A stretch of DNA of 64,000 nt. It comes from Nectonema munidae. Taxonomy: Eukaryota > Nematomorpha > Nectonematoida > Nectonematidae. The translations under genes and the position numbers were made by a program. Below the pieces are notes generated by a model, which worked only from the letters and a program-made list of their open reading frames with translations, did no database searches and was not told the DNA's origin. The DNA lies in NCBI GenBank assembly GCA_030549495.1, contig JAUIRK010000570.1:2085501-2149500 (forward strand), written 5' to 3'. Shown in pieces: positions 23,770 to 36,479 of this stretch (positions within the stretch are counted from its first letter, which is position 1; every line of letters begins with the position of its first letter).

Positions 23770-25100
23770 CTACCCTTTTTCACACTTGATGGTGATTATT
23801 TATGAAACTATGATATATTTCTATATGTCAAAATTTTAAATTTTAACTTAAAATAATTATTCAGCAAAAACAAAACAAAAAAGTCGTTGAAAGTTTAAAA
23901 GATTTATCTTTTAGATAAAATAATTATTCCCGTTTAAACAAGAGTACGCAACTCTTTAGTCTAATTGAATAAAAACTTTTGATTAATTTTTATAGTTTTA
24001 ACCAATCAAATTACTCTATAATTGAACTATTTTTTGAAAATTTTCTGAATAAAGTTTGACTCCACAATAACTGCGGAAAATCTCAGATTTGATTTTTCAG
24101 AAAAACATATGTGTAGTGTAGACAACTAAGACAACATTTTTTCCATTTTATTAAATTCTTCCAATATTTTACATACTCGGAAATTTTTCAATACTGCATA
24201 AGGATATTGTACCTATCTGTTTACTAACTTACCTCTCCAACTGTTTCCTTAAAACATTACTATATTTTTTACAATAAAGGAGAAACAAATTTTGTTTTGC
24301 TCCCAATCTTTTATATACTACATATAGTATTGGAAAATATTGCGAATTTTCAGCTTTGCAATATTCCTTAAAAAATGAGTTGTCTCAATTGCCTTTTAGT
24401 GAAAACATTGAGCTTAAAAGCTTCAACCGAGCAAGATCTCATTTCTGAGCATCTAAATTTCAATCATTTTTAACCATTCTCATATATTATATATATCTAA
24501 TATATACGAGCAACGTGAATTAACTCATATAGCTAATATACGATTATAATCCTAGACTAAATATTGTCCTGGGTGATTTTATATGGCATTATTTTAGAAA
24601 TATAGTTAATTAATAATATAGAAAGAAATTGAATGATAGAACAAAAATAGAGAAAGTAAAAATAATGTTAAGCTTAAACAAAAACTAAATCACTAATACG
24701 TTCGCATAACAATAGCATTTTCTCCAAAGAATATTATACGTTTCATTAAATAAAAAACTTATATTTGAACAAATAAAAAAAATGTATTTTAAAAATGGGA
24801 ACTTTCGTTTTGTTAAAATAAACAATTTTGAGAAGATTGTAAAGCTTACGCCTCTCAAATAATTGAAATATATATGCTAGAGCTAGTTCGACTTCGTACA
24901 TCATTATCAAAAAAAATTATATTATTTTATAATAGCTAACTAAATAACAATATAACTAGATAACTGATAATTAATTAATATCACTAATTAACTAAGAAGT
25001 ATTTCATATATTTCAAATGTGGAAGGGAGAGGGGAGGAGAGTGCTATCATACAAGTGCCATTCTTCTTTTAGAAACGAACACATGTTTTAAGAAGAAACT
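23770..25100. other. No recognisable feature
   Basis: AT-rich, several A/T microsatellite-like runs near 24480-24540. Nothing supported. Confidence 0.4.
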
Positions 25101-25112
25101 ATTGCTCTAAAG

Positions 25113-25478
25113 CACTGGTTCTCAAACTCTTTCAACAAATAGTTAAATTAAGGACCAAGATTGCACTAGAGGGCAGCAACAAAAGCATAAAACCATAAAA
25201 TATTTATGCAATAAAGCATATATTGATTTAGCAACAAAAACATAAAATTAAATAAAGATTTTAAATTAACTCTAAAATATTACTCTGGTTACTTCTTAAA
25301 CTGAATTCGAATTACTGCATATATATCATAAAATTAATAAATCAATAAATTTGCCCAATTTTGACTATTTTAATATGATATTCTTAGCCTATTTTTCCTG
25401 CCACTTTGCTATGTGGGCCGCAAAACAAGAGATTGAGAGCCACATGCAGCCCTCAAGGGCCACGGTTGAGAACCAGTG
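25113..25478. mobile_element. hAT-type MITE (Charlie-like end), TSD 7 of 8
   Basis: The left end CACTGGTTCTCAAAC and the right end reading CACTGGTTCTCAACC inverted give a 14-15 bp terminal repeat. Flanks are CTCTAAAG (25105-25112) and CTCGAAAG (25479-25486), an 8-bp duplication with one change. GGTTCTCAA ends are typical of hAT non-autonomous elements in animals. A chance 83-codon frame starts inside it and is not a gene. Confidence 0.85.
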
Positions 25479-25489
25479 CTCGAAAGCAA

Positions 25490-27400
25490 TCTTCAATTAT
25501 CTTGACAAAACAAAAATCCTAATGCTCCATAAACATTTTTATAATAATTTAAATATTAAAACTTCCTATAATAATATGTATGTATTTGGAACTTTCCTAT
25601 AATAATAATTTAAAAGTAGGAGAAAGGTGATTCATATAAATTTTAAAAATACCGTGATACTGTTGAAAAGGAAACACTTTGCTTTTGTAGGATAAAAATC
25701 TTGGTTGAATAAAGAAGAGCGAAAATGTATTATTTTTTGTGACAAAAAACACAATCTCAAAATTTAATGATATTTCACATTCAAAAAATTATCACAAAAA
25801 TGAATATCATTAAAATGAGAACATCGTGTCATCATTATTACTTGTATTCATTCATCATCATCCTCGTTCTACGCACAGCGCCATCATTATCAATTCAACG
25901 CATTCATAATCCCATCAGAATGAATCATCAGCACTCTCACAAGTATATAATATATATCATAAATTAAGTAAAGAATTAAATTCCAGTGTTAATATGAGAG
26001 AATTCCTTTCGCTTAGAAATGGAAAATGTGGAAAAATTTACATATCGACGAATGTGAAGGAAAACACAACAATCATTTCTATCCAATCATATTTTTGTAG
26101 TTAGTCATCGAACCTTATTAAATACAAGACTATAAACGAGTGAAACCCCTTGTGGAAAACTATGTTGGAGACATCATGGAATTTCCAAAAGAAATCTTAT
26201 GATTTTAAAAAATCCTAATGAAATAAAAGTTTTATTTTACTGGGTGAAATTTTCAATTATGAGCTATTTGTGACTGGAATTTTCATAGGTCGATATTTCT
26301 ATGGGTCAAATTGGGTAGAATTTTTGGCCCATCAAAAGGCTATGCCCTCAAAATTTCCTTCTGTACCCCATATGTTATACTTCCTTGTTACGCCATGGAT
26401 ACTGATCCTTTGAAGTAATAGCATTCGAATATCTGCACTCTGCTATACATTTGAGTAAATTTCTTCTCTTTTGTTCCTATTATTCGATACATGCTAATCC
26501 ATCTACTTTGATTAGATTGCAAATGAATGTAAAAACAATCACTTGTAAGGATGTATCGATTAATCGGCATCAGAATCGTTGGAATCGGCTGAGTTTTAAA
26601 GAATCGCCAAAAATATAAAAAATACCGATTCTTAAATTTAATCAAAATTGAAATATATGAACTCATTTATAAAATCAAAAATGTTTAAATGAATGTGAAA
26701 TTTGTAAGATCTAATTTATCAGAAAACTTTTTTTTATAAAAATTTCACAATTTCTAAAAAAATTGGGCTTTTTCATTACCTTTTGTTTGCGAATATTGAT
26801 TTTATCATAAAAATAGTTGTATAAAAGAATTTTAGGGAAAAACGAGATTTAAGAAATAAGAAAAGGCGGTACCAAGCTTACGCTCTTAAAAGAAACAACG
26901 TGAAATGTATCAAGGAGTTAATAGATAGAATTTAGGAAAGACTATTTAGTGAGTCAAAAATATTAAACACAAAATCAATGAACACACATTAACTAGTAGA
27001 CTCCACCTTAGGCAAGGAAATTACTTAAAAATAAATGCCTATGTACATTGTACATACAAACATATAGAAAGAGAGACCTGTAGAATGCACATATATACAA
27101 AAATGCTTTTGATAGTGTTCTACGAAGTTATGCTTAAAAGCCATTGCGTGTTCCTCACCTATTCACTAGTGAAAGAAATTCGAAAAGATTTATGGTTGGA
27201 CGTTATTCAAACTCTTAAAAACGTGTACATTTTGAATATGAAAACTATATTTGATAGAATGCCTATTTTTTAAGAAGCTCAAAAACTGTAACCAACATAA
27301 AAGTGAGACCAAAGCGGTCCTTATACAATTCTTTATAATGGTTGTTTCTTTTTTAGATTGCTATCGAGTTAATAAGTACATATTACATATTGTATATTTA
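25490..27400. other. No recognisable gene
   Basis: AT-rich. At about 26547 a hAT-like tip, AAGGATGTATCGATTA, followed by ATCGG repeats suggests one end of a decayed element, but no partner end was found. Short open frames look random. Confidence 0.3.
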
Positions 27401-27406
27401 CAATAA

Positions 27407-28130
27407 GTTTTGCAAAAGAAAGCTATGCGTAGAGTTTTTAACTTAAAAAATAATGCACATACATCTAGCGTTTTTCAGAAAAATAAAATTCTTAAGGTAC
27501 ATGATATTTATGATAAACAACTATGTCTATATTTGTGGAAGGCATTACATGGTAATACGCCTAAGTTTCTTACTAATTGGTTTGTTTTTAATTATAAATA
27601 TGAGAGTTATTATTTTAGAAATTTCAATGAAATGCAAATTCCTTATTACAATCTTAGAACCTCTCACAACTGTTTAAAGTACAGATTTATCAAAAAATGG
27701 AACAACTTTCTCTTATCTTCTACTGATTTAAATACTTCCCTATCATCACTAAAACACAGGCTTACACTTTTTTTATATCACAATATAACTTTATATGTAC
27801 GGACTCTAATTGTTTTGTTTGTAACAAAATTTGATACATAATAATATTATTGTAATTCTTTCATGCTATACACATAAATACATACACATAAAACTTCTCA
27901 TTGTAATACATCTATGCACATACATCTTTTTATTGCAAATTTTTTAGCTATTTTATATTATCTTACTACTTATTAATATATTAGATATTACATTGCAAAA
28001 TTTATGTTTGATTTATTGTATATCTCTAAGTACTTCTAATACGGCTTTTTGAGCTCTTGAAGTACTTTGCAATGTTAATGTTTTATATTGTTAACTTGCT
28101 AAATAAAATAAATAAATAAAAAAAAAATAT
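27407..28130 (+). pseudogene. 5'-truncated LINE copy: RT C-terminus, 3' UTR, A-rich tail
   Basis: A 143-codon frame begins QKKAMRRVFN and continues KNKILKVHDIYDKQL, GNTPKFL and LRTSHNCLKYRFIKKWNNF, the conserved tail region of many LINE reverse transcriptases. An in-frame stop sits immediately upstream (27404-27406), so the 5' truncation lies about there. A non-coding 3' region and an A-rich tail of AAATA units follow, near 28095-28130. Short 5'-truncated copies with a tail are the normal product of target-primed reverse transcription. It may belong to the same family as the longer copy at 58-60 kb, whose own C-terminus is missing. Confidence 0.7.
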
Positions 28131-28184
28131 ATATATAGGTTAATCATTTAGAATTTAGATGCTATAAGATTATTGTTGAGTTCA

Positions 28185-28590
28185 TTAGCTAAAATAGAAA
28201 AAATTATCGCTTGTTGATCTCTGGCTCGACATTCCACATAAAGAGATAGCAAGAAAACTATGTAAAAACTCATTGTTGACAAAGAAGAAAAGTAAACCTT
28301 TTAGATGGACACAAATTATGCAGTTGTATTCATAATATTTAAATTTTTCAATGACGAGCTTGATGCCATTACGACTTTCTCTCAAATGGACCGAATGTCC
28401 AAATAGGACGGCATCAAATATATTGCCATTATTTAAGAGAACAGATTTGAGGCTTATTTTTGCCAATCTAGAAAAACCTCCATTCTGCTGAAATATATAT
28501 TTCAAACTGTGTTTAAAAGACTGGAACATCATGACAATATACAAATCCTTTTTCATCTGGAAATAGCAATAGTTCAAGCACACCATACAT
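28185..28590 (-). pseudogene. Fragment of an unclassified transposase-like family
   Basis: The minus frame contains KISLKSVLLNNGNIFDAVLF, then GHSVHLRES, then IEKFKYYEYNCIICVHLKG. This is the central block of the protein family seen more completely at 62237-63918 (there SLKSFKAVLLNIGNYF and YEEYQWLIFGNLK). Only about 130 residues remain. The two copies are the same strand but differ in many positions, so they are separate old insertions. Confidence 0.65.
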
Positions 28591-29127
28591 TTAATAAAAG
28601 GATCTTTAGTTCAAAAAATATACAATTATCAAAATACTTTATTATAAATAAACAGCGTATAAATTGAAAAAAGTAGAATAGTTTATTCAAAAAAGTTAGT
28701 TAACAATAAATAACCAATAATTCTCTCATTATAATACTTATTTATTAATTATTTTAATATTTGTAATTAATATTTTTCAGGCTGAAATATATAAAAATTT
28801 AGTTTTTCTGCGCCTTTTGGAGTAAGACGTTTTCTTTTACGGAGTATTCGTTACCCCCGCCCCCTTCAACATATTAGGTAATAACAGAATTTAATTTTGC
28901 TTAGTTTTTGGCAAAATGCATACTATAAATTTTTTTAGGAAAATTGTTAAATCGTATAAAATTTAGAAAAGTTCCAAAACGAATAAATTTAATATTTTTC
29001 ATTGGAGATAAAAAGGCTTTTAAATTTTTTTTGGAATAGGATTGTACTTTTTCACCTCTACCTAAATAAATCCAAAATAAGCCATGAAGCTCTGAAAGAG
29101 ATCAGGTGTGCCTGATAAAGATATATG

Positions 29128-29215
29128 CATATTAAGGGTGCACATCCGGAGTGGAAGGGGAGGGGGTCGACATCCCCCTCTCCCAATGTGAGTTCAAGGC
29201 GGGTGAAAAAGTCTT
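29128..29215. repeat. GC-rich transposon tip, unpaired
   Basis: AGGGTGCACATCCGGAG followed by G- and C-runs resembles the tip AGGGGCGCACATCC seen inverted at 49100-49123 and 57388-57402. It is probably the end of a non-autonomous DNA element. No partner end is visible. Confidence 0.35.
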
Positions 29216-29976
29216 TTGCTCCACCAATAATTTTGAATTTTTTCAATTCTGTGTCATTTTTGTATCATTAAAAGATTATTTCACCCATTTCTCCCTTTAT
29301 GAACTTTCAGCATCCTCATGGTTCCATTAATTTTATTTCTAATATTGAGTTTTTATCCGACCAGATCTTCTTTGTTTGTGAATATAAGACTAAGAGTCTT
29401 CAAAGAGTATTGTTCAGATTTCTTTGATATATTATATTATTATTCAGACTATTCAAAATTATATTACTTAAAAAAAGTTTTTTTTAAAAAAAGAAGTGCT
29501 TCAAGTTTAACTTCTGCTGTACAGAGATGGAGAACCAGTGGCTTAGGGAGATATTTCGCAAATATTATCTATTCTATTATACCCAAATCCAAAATTAATT
29601 TCTTGAATTTTCTTAGGGAAAACTGAATTTTCCAGGGTAGTCACATTCGTCTGTGTGAAGTGATAGGAGATTATTTTAAGCTTCAATACGACGCCAAATA
29701 TTCAAGAAGTGTTTCAAATGCATCGACAATTCCACTGCTATCTTTCTAAATACTTCTTCGAAAGCATGAATATCTTACTTATTGGAGATGTGAAAGATTT
29801 TACTCTAAAATGAATCTTTTTTTTTAATTTAAGCTAACTCTAAAATTTTTCAAATTTTTTAAAATGATTACATTTATTAAATATATCTAGAGCAATTTTC
29901 TGGTAGGCCAAAATTACCTGACATGAAAAATTAATGGGCTGGAGGGGGAAAATTTTACGGTGGAATTTAAGATAGA

Positions 29977-30232
29977 TTAATCCGTTAACGACCAGAATAA
30001 TCAGACGATATCTAATGTAAAGCAGAAGATTTGTATTAACCTGCTAACGCCCAGAGTCGACTTTACAAAAATAAAATCGTCTGCGTTTATCAAAGCTCAA
30101 TACAAATCTTCTGCTTTACATTAGATATCGTCTGATTATTCTGGTCATTAACGGGTTAAGAGCTTTGATAAACGCAGACGATTTTATTTTTGTAAAGTCG
30201 ACTATAGTCGACTCTGGGCGTTAACGGGTTAA
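29977..30232. mobile_element. Two interleaved palindromic TTAA elements (arms X-Y-X'-Y')
   Basis: Four arms tile the interval. X is 29977-30037 and X' 30099-30159, inverted copies of 61 bp with two mismatches. Y is 30036-30098 and Y' 30160-30232, inverted copies apart from a 10-bp internal duplication in Y' and two mismatches. All outer tips read TTAAyCyGyTAACGnCCAGA, so X/X' and Y/Y' are two members of one TTAA family (piggyBac type), with internal CAGACGAT as in the elements at 17431 and 39044. The order is interleaved, not nested: each palindrome's loop is one arm of the other. Confidence 0.85.
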
Positions 30233-30234
30233 CG

Positions 30235-31585
30235 TTAACAGGGATGGAATTTACGGCTCATGATAAGTCCTATTCGCTTGAATAAGCTTTACTATACTTA
30301 TTTATGCTTCTACCGACATGTTTGTAGTCGATTTTTAAATGCCATTCTAAACCCCTTTTTTCAAGTAAGAGGAGAAATCTCAAAATAAGAGCACTTCAAA
30401 CTTGCAGGTTAACAGGAGATAAGAGTATAAATAATATTAAACACACAGTGACTGACACACACGCATATATTAGATATTATTCAAAGAATAGATTTCCTAA
30501 ATATACTTTCAAGCAGGGAAAAGATTCATATAAATTAGTGATAATTCAATAAGAGAGATTTATGACTAGTGAATACTAATTAAGGAAAGAGGTTGAATTT
30601 ATGATAACGCAGTAAAAAGTAAGTTGAAAAATAGAAAGATAACGCTCCATATATACTGGTTCTCGATATTGGTTGCTGAAAATGAAATCAATGCCAATTA
30701 TCGAAATATAATGTACCTCAATGCTGATTTAGATTTTATATTTATGAAAAAAACAAAACTTGTAAAGGCGAAAATTTCTAGTAGTCCACGTAACATTCAC
30801 TCAGTTAATTGAAAAGGCGTCAATTGCCCAGTCATAAAAATTTCTATTCGTATTTTTGAATTAGATAAATTGAACGATTAATTACTTCGTAAGTTGTTTT
30901 GTAGGTAAATAGATTTATTAGCTGTTTAGTTAAAGTTATATAACCTGTTAGTTAGTAGGTTTGGTAAGTAAGATATTTTATTTAATTAGGTAAAAAGATA
31001 TTAGATAGGGCCTTTTCTTACTAACTAACTGAGACCACATTTTAAGATATCAAATATACTAATAATAAAAATAAGGGGGGTTTTTTCATGAATCAACTTT
31101 ACACTCCGACTCCCTTGCTTCCAAATGTCCACTTTGAATTTGAAAATTAAAACAAAAAGTATTCAAAGTAATACAAAATATCCGAGAATATTTTTAAAAA
31201 ATGAAAATAGTATATTAAAAGTTATATCAAGCATTTTTACATCAATTGAGAAGTTATTGACATTTTTGACATGATGACATTCTACATTAAAAATCTCGAG
31301 GTTAGATAAGATGGTCAAGTGAGTGGCCGCATTTAAAATAAAAATGATTTAAATGAGGAGCATGACAAGTGGAACATGGAATGATTTATACTCCGAATAA
31401 TGATAAGAAATACTTCACATCCAAAGTTAACTAAATAATTGCGTTTATAATTATAATTATCAAGATATATATTGCATACATATAACATACATAAAAAATA
31501 TATATAGGATATTATAAATACACTCTGTAATTAAAAAATCCTAAAATGGAAACATTTTAGATAGCAAAAAACGTGATGATAGTTT
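30235..31585. other. No recognisable feature
   Basis: AT-rich non-coding sequence with short random frames. Confidence 0.4.
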
Positions 31586-31588
31586 GTA

Positions 31589-31777
31589 CTAGTGAGGAAG
31601 TTCATCAAAATGGTGAATATAAAATAAAAAAAGCACACAAAAAACATCAACGATAGCAATAGCGCAACTGTCTAAGTTTATGATAAACTCTTCCTCGATA
31701 TAAACGACATGGATTAATAGCATAACTGTACATATTGAGATCGCTATAATAAGCGCAAATAAATAAATCCAAATCAT
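31589..31777 (-). CDS. Possible two-helix membrane microprotein, 62 residues
   Basis: An ATG-started frame in good context (TTTAAAATGA) ends at TAG. It encodes a hydrophobic helix at about residues 3-25, an acidic turn (IEEEF) at 27-31, a second helix at about 40-56, and a short polar tail (HHFDELPH). The codons are more varied than in neighbouring AT-driven frames. It could be a small membrane protein, an exon of a larger one, or chance. No neighbour supports a role. Confidence 0.25.
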   Translation of the reverse strand: MIWIYLFALIIAISICTVMLLIHVVYIEEEFIINLDSCAIAIVDVFCVLFLFYIHHFDELPH

Positions 31778-32029
31778 TTTAAAGTATTCAGAATTAATAT
31801 AGACATCCTAACTTGTAATTTTCCAAAACTGAGTATTATTAAATTTTTTAAAAGGAATAATTTCCCACCTAAAGTTCCGCCACTCAGATGTTTCCATCAA
31901 AAAAAAGTATAATGGAAATTATTTATTATGGGAATAATAATAATAAATAATAATATAATTAGTTTTACGGCTATTTTCCCAACAAGCTAGGGTCTGCCGG
32001 TATTACAATTATGAATAAATATTTATTCA

Positions 32030-33060
32030 ATTTTTCGCCGCCATTTTTTTTCTCTATTTTGCTCCTCGCCTATTTTAAAATTTCTTTTTCTCATATCTTT
32101 CAACTATACTTCTTTCAAGGTTATTTTTAGCCTGCCCTTACATTTACTCAAATTTTTTAATTCCTTAACTTTTCGAATAAACTCATCATTTGGTCTCCTA
32201 TTTACATGACAACACCATCTTAGTCTTCTAAAACTTTATTTATTTCATTTACTTGACATAATTTCTTATTTTCTCATTACTTATTTTAGATTTCAAACTA
32301 AGATTACACATAATCCTGAGCATTCTCATTTTCGTTGAATTTATTAATCTACTTTTCTCAGCTTCTTTCAATGCCCAGCTTTGACCACTGTTACTAAACT
32401 TGATCTAATATAACATTTATATACAAAAACTTATAAAATTAAAGAAAAAGTACTGCTACATACGGCATAAAGATTAAAATTTTTCCCATTCTAGTCTTAT
32501 CCTATGTTCTACTGAGTTCCCTACACTACCCACCCTATCTAAAATCCATCCAAAATAACAAAATTGATTGACTTCTTCCAATTCTACTCCATCTAGTAAA
32601 ACTTTTTCCTTATTTGTCTTTTATGTTTTGGAATCATTACAACTATTACATTTAAAGTTACTAACTTTATACAAACTACCGTTAATGTTAGAACACCTAC
32701 TATGTATCCACTTATTGCAGAACACACAAAGAATTGAATTTCTTCTAACTCTTTTACTACAAACGATACAAAGATCTATCTTAGAAACTAAATTTTCTGA
32801 CTTTGAAGAATGAATCTCTTATCTTGATCTACTTAGCTTGATTGACGTTCATTTTTAAACCTTTTTTCCAGACTTTAACTTTCTCATTAAGTTCTTTGGA
32901 AGAATCTGCAATTAAAACAAATTGTGAGAATAATACACAACAAAAAACGTTTAAAATACAGAACCCAGGTGACCGCTCTCTAATCTCATTCCAAGGGGAG
33001 ATGCGAAGTTTACCAAGGTACAGAGTTTCAGATATTATTATTGGTTTTTTCACTTCTCAT
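32030..33060 (-). pseudogene. Second antisense LINE remnant
   Basis: The minus frame at 33053-32829 includes VLIADSSKELNEKVKVWKKG, the segment after the RT active-site loop. Further along, another frame gives a Cys pattern (CIVCSKRVRRNSILC) near 32780-32720. The far end near 32050 gives REKKWRRKI, comparable to REKWRQRI in the LINE at 1928-3124. It is therefore a relative of that element, heavily broken, with no intact domain. Confidence 0.55.
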
Positions 33061-33309
33061 TCACCACTGTGCCATTAATGTACCACTTAATGATGTAATA
33101 TAAACACTAAACTATCCTAGGGACAACATTTAGGGATGGAGTCAAATTCCAGGGGTAGATTGTTCCTAACCTAGCATGCCCTAAATTATGCATATCTTTC
33201 TTACTCGCTATAACATGTATCAAATATTATTTTTAATAATATATAAGATATTGCATGCCTTCTAACGCTTCTATTTTTGTAGCATATACCTTTTATAATC
33301 ATATTCTTT

Positions 33310-33710
33310 TATTTAGGAACAAGCAACATTCCGTGGTGCCGGTTTTTTACCCTGGTTTTCTTCCTCTGAAGAATTCAAAGGTTTTTACGGTTAGGTAGTG
33401 CTCTGGCGACCTGATTCTACGTGGTTAGTAATCAAGCTATCACTAGACATTAAGTTTGTTTCCCTAATTGGGAGCGTTCGCGTTAGGATAGTATCGATCA
33501 CTCAGCTGTATTTATATATTTGTAACATAAATTCTTGTAAAATAATATATATAACAAGGTATAGCAATTCTTTTGTAACAAGGGCCGATAGGTGTTTAGT
33601 GGGATGGAAAGTCCAGTTAGACTTGGACTCAGCATTCCGGGCGGGCCACGATATCCGAAAGGATGGGTGCGAACGTCACAAACAACTTAACTAACTAACA
33701 CTAAACAATC
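33310..33710. other. Locally GC-elevated, unidentified segment
   Basis: A patch with a higher GC share than its flanks, including GCGGGCCACGATATCC-like text at about 33638-33655 and a TTAACTAACTAACAC end at 33686. A 98-codon plus frame crosses it but resembles nothing I know. It may be the 3' part of a retroposon ending in short tandem repeats. Unassigned. Confidence 0.25.
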
Positions 33711-33714
33711 TCAG

Positions 33715-34980
33715 CAGATGTGCTTAGAAGTCACATTTCTCATCATTTGATGTACTTAAATTGCACCAGAAAGGGGTTATGGAAATTTTTAATGAAGCGG
33801 AGAGAGGAGCATCTGATCTCTTAGCTGAATGACACGCTGTATTTAATATTAAATTCAGCTGAAGTCTTGTTTTAACAAGTTCGATGTTTTTACACCTTAT
33901 AAAAATAATTAAAATATCTAGTAAAACAATTATATATCTTGCTTATTTTTAAGACTATTTAGGGGTGAACTTCATTTTTGTATATAGATGCCTTTAATTA
34001 ACAAAAACGATCTTCAAATATATTATTAAGTTATTTCTGTTAAACGATGACAAACATTCTTCTGAAGTTGTAATTTATATATATTATCTAGATTCTAGAA
34101 GCTTAATTTAGTGTATGAATTACGGTATGAAATATTTCCACTTATAAAGAAATAATACTTTACACTTTTTACTTAAATTTATCATTTTTAGAATTTTCAT
34201 TTTGCCAAATAAAATGAGATTAAATTTAGGAACTATTTTTATATAAAAGAAGAATACACTGATCGGGAATTTTTAAAAGTTAAAATCAATATAAAATATC
34301 TCCTCCCTCCCCCTCTTAAATTTCAGTCTTGTGCACCCATCTTTAAAACACCCAAAGGGGTTACGAGCATTTTATGGGGGTCATGGAGCGTCCAAGATTT
34401 TGAGGAAATTTTTTTATATTTAAGAATTTTATTTTATATTTACGTTTGGTTATACGCAAGCGCGTCGATAAAGGGAAAAATCAAGATGAATCCCAAAAAA
34501 TGTATGATAGGCATTTTCATACTCATACGAAAAATGAAATATCGAATCGGAAGCAGGCCAATTCGCTTTCAAAATAAACCGGAATACAGAGTAATCGGCC
34601 TAAAAATCCTACCATCCAAGTGGCCAAATTATCTTAATTCCATTAATTTATAAAGAGCCAAATAACTTATTTTGTTAAAAAAAACTTAAAATGAAATAAT
34701 AAATTTTTTTATTAATAATAATCAAAATATAGGAAAAAAATTAGTTTTTACTAATTAAATTTCTTGTTTTTTAAACTGTACTTTTTATGAAATCTTGTTG
34801 AGAGTCTAGAAATGGGCATGGTCCTACGATTATTTTCGTTACTAATGCTTCATATTCTGTTTTGCTGATGTAGAAGAAAAACACACATAATGAAGGTTTT
34901 TTCAATTTTGACTTCTCATTTATAGTGAACAATTTCGTATTGCCTAAGAAGGAGCGTATACAAGTCCCCCTCCCTGTACT
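33715..34980. other. No recognisable gene
   Basis: AT-rich, with a C-rich patch near 34303-34345 that could be a decayed transposon tip. Nothing firm. Confidence 0.3.
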
Positions 34981-34984
34981 TGGA

Positions 34985-36245
34985 GTCTGGCGACTAGGCT
35001 CTGTCTCATAAAGAAGACACTTGCTAAAGAGAATCTGAATCCCTTCAAGTTGAAGAAGCACATCAATAAAGTTCATCAAAAATGGATCAGTAAGGGTTTG
35101 GCTACTCAAAATAAAAGAACACCAGTTAAAGCTAAGGAAATTAAATCATGGCCTCTTTTAAGACAGCAAAATCGTCGAGGCGTTAAACAAGAGCTCCCTT
35201 TTTAAGGAGCCACACACAATTGGAGAAATGCTCGTTAAATCTTGCATGATAGAAACTGCTCGTCTTGATCAAAAGTATGTCAACAGGCTTAATCAAAGTC
35301 TCTATAACATATTTCTCTTCTGCAGACTACTGCTAAGAGGTGGAAATTATGATAAACATGGTGTCCAACGTTCTTCAAGAGCAAAAGCTCTAGCGGGCAA
35401 GGTTAGTTGGTATCTTCACGGACGGAACTTCCAGCATGCAATGATCCAAGTCAGGATTTGTGACTCTCTGGTCAAGAAGATTCACCTGATTCTCATGCCT
35501 CCAAGACACTCGCTGATGCTCTAAAAGTCACTTTAGAAACTCGATTCTAAGTCGTCAACCAATTAAAAGAAGGATTCTCAGCAGTACGCTGTTTTATCAG
35601 TTGTGTCAAGACAAGAATTATGCCCACAAAGACCTCCTTTTACAAATCTGTTCGTTGGCTATTAAAAGTTCTTGCTCGTGTATTTGAGCTCTATGATGAA
35701 TTGAAGATATTCCAGGCAGTTCTAGGCAGGGTGACGGAATATTTGTTAAACATTCGAGAGCAATGTTTGAAGCCTTATTCAACCGGCAGCTACAGGACAT
35801 AGATTCCACCATCAAAATGCCATCAAGGCTTTCCTTGGCAAGCTAGCTCTTTGGGAGGAAAAAGTCAAGAGGGAAAAAGTAGCTCCATTCCAAAGTCGAC
35901 GTAGATAATTGGTAAAGAACACTTGTCAAAAAGAGTTTGGAAAATATTATCATGATAACGATGCAAATGAGAAGAATGTACAGCTAAAACTTGCCTAAAA
36001 TCTTTTTGGATGCACTTTGGACGATGATGACATAGAAGAGAAATTCTTGGAGCTCATAAGAGCAGATCAATAAAAGATGAGTTTCAGGAACAACAACAGG
36101 TTAGGAGCTCTAATTACTGGGCCAAAACGCTTTCGGATTTCGCCAAGACCAACGAATTCGCCCTCAAGGTTTTCATTCTTTTCTCATCGACTTTGAAATG
36201 TATCTGCGCTATTGAAAATGAGTACATTTTCAGAATGCTTGTAAA
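34985..36245 (+). pseudogene. hAT transposase remnant, BED-finger (ZBED/FAM200-like) type
   Basis: Pieces appear in order across changing frames. A BED-finger-like end, CLIKKTLAKENLNPFKLKKH, lies at about 35000-35070. Then LFKEPHTIGEMLVKSCMIET (35200-35255), the block before the catalytic core. Then YKSVRWLLKVLARVFELYDE (35640-35700), the RW-LS-G region. Then IKAFLGKLALWEEKVKREK (about 35820-35875). Last, a weak hATC-like stretch (ALKVFILFSSTLK) near 36160-36200. This is the layout of hAT transposases that gave rise to vertebrate ZBED and FAM200 genes. Many breaks; dead. Confidence 0.65.
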
Positions 36246-36253
36246 GGTGGGAG

Positions 36254-36466
36254 TCATTGTAGGTTTTGTACTATGAAAGGGTCAAAAACTAGGAAAGTTT
36301 TGAAACTATTGTTAAAAGAAAAATCATTGACAGGAAATCCAGCTTTTCTAAAACACTTCAAGACGAAAATTGAAGTGCATTCTTTGATGGAGAATCTTAT
36401 TAATTCGAGTGAGTCTAGAACAAAAATATATTTCGCTAAATCATAGGCAGTTTTGTCGTTCTCCAT
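36254..36466 (-). pseudogene. Tigger/pogo-like transposase C-terminal fragment
   Basis: The minus frame reads VLDSLELIRFSIKECTS then CFRKAGFPVNDFSF. The form 'LDAI.fI..aW..v...tI.NCFRKAGF' is characteristic of the end of Tigger/jerky (pogo) transposases. Only about 70 residues remain, abutting the hAT remnant in opposite orientation. Confidence 0.45.
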
Positions 36467-36479
36467 TCCATTTAAAATT

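Noticed and set aside
26547-26630. hAT-like tip AAGGATGTATCGATTA with ATCGG repeats
   Set aside because: Only one end is recognisable and no duplication is seen.
29318-29626. 102-codon plus frame
   Set aside because: No motif, no splice context, and composition like its flanks.
33573-33690. Possible structured RNA or tRNA in a GC-elevated patch
   Set aside because: No box A/box B pair and no cloverleaf could be drawn.
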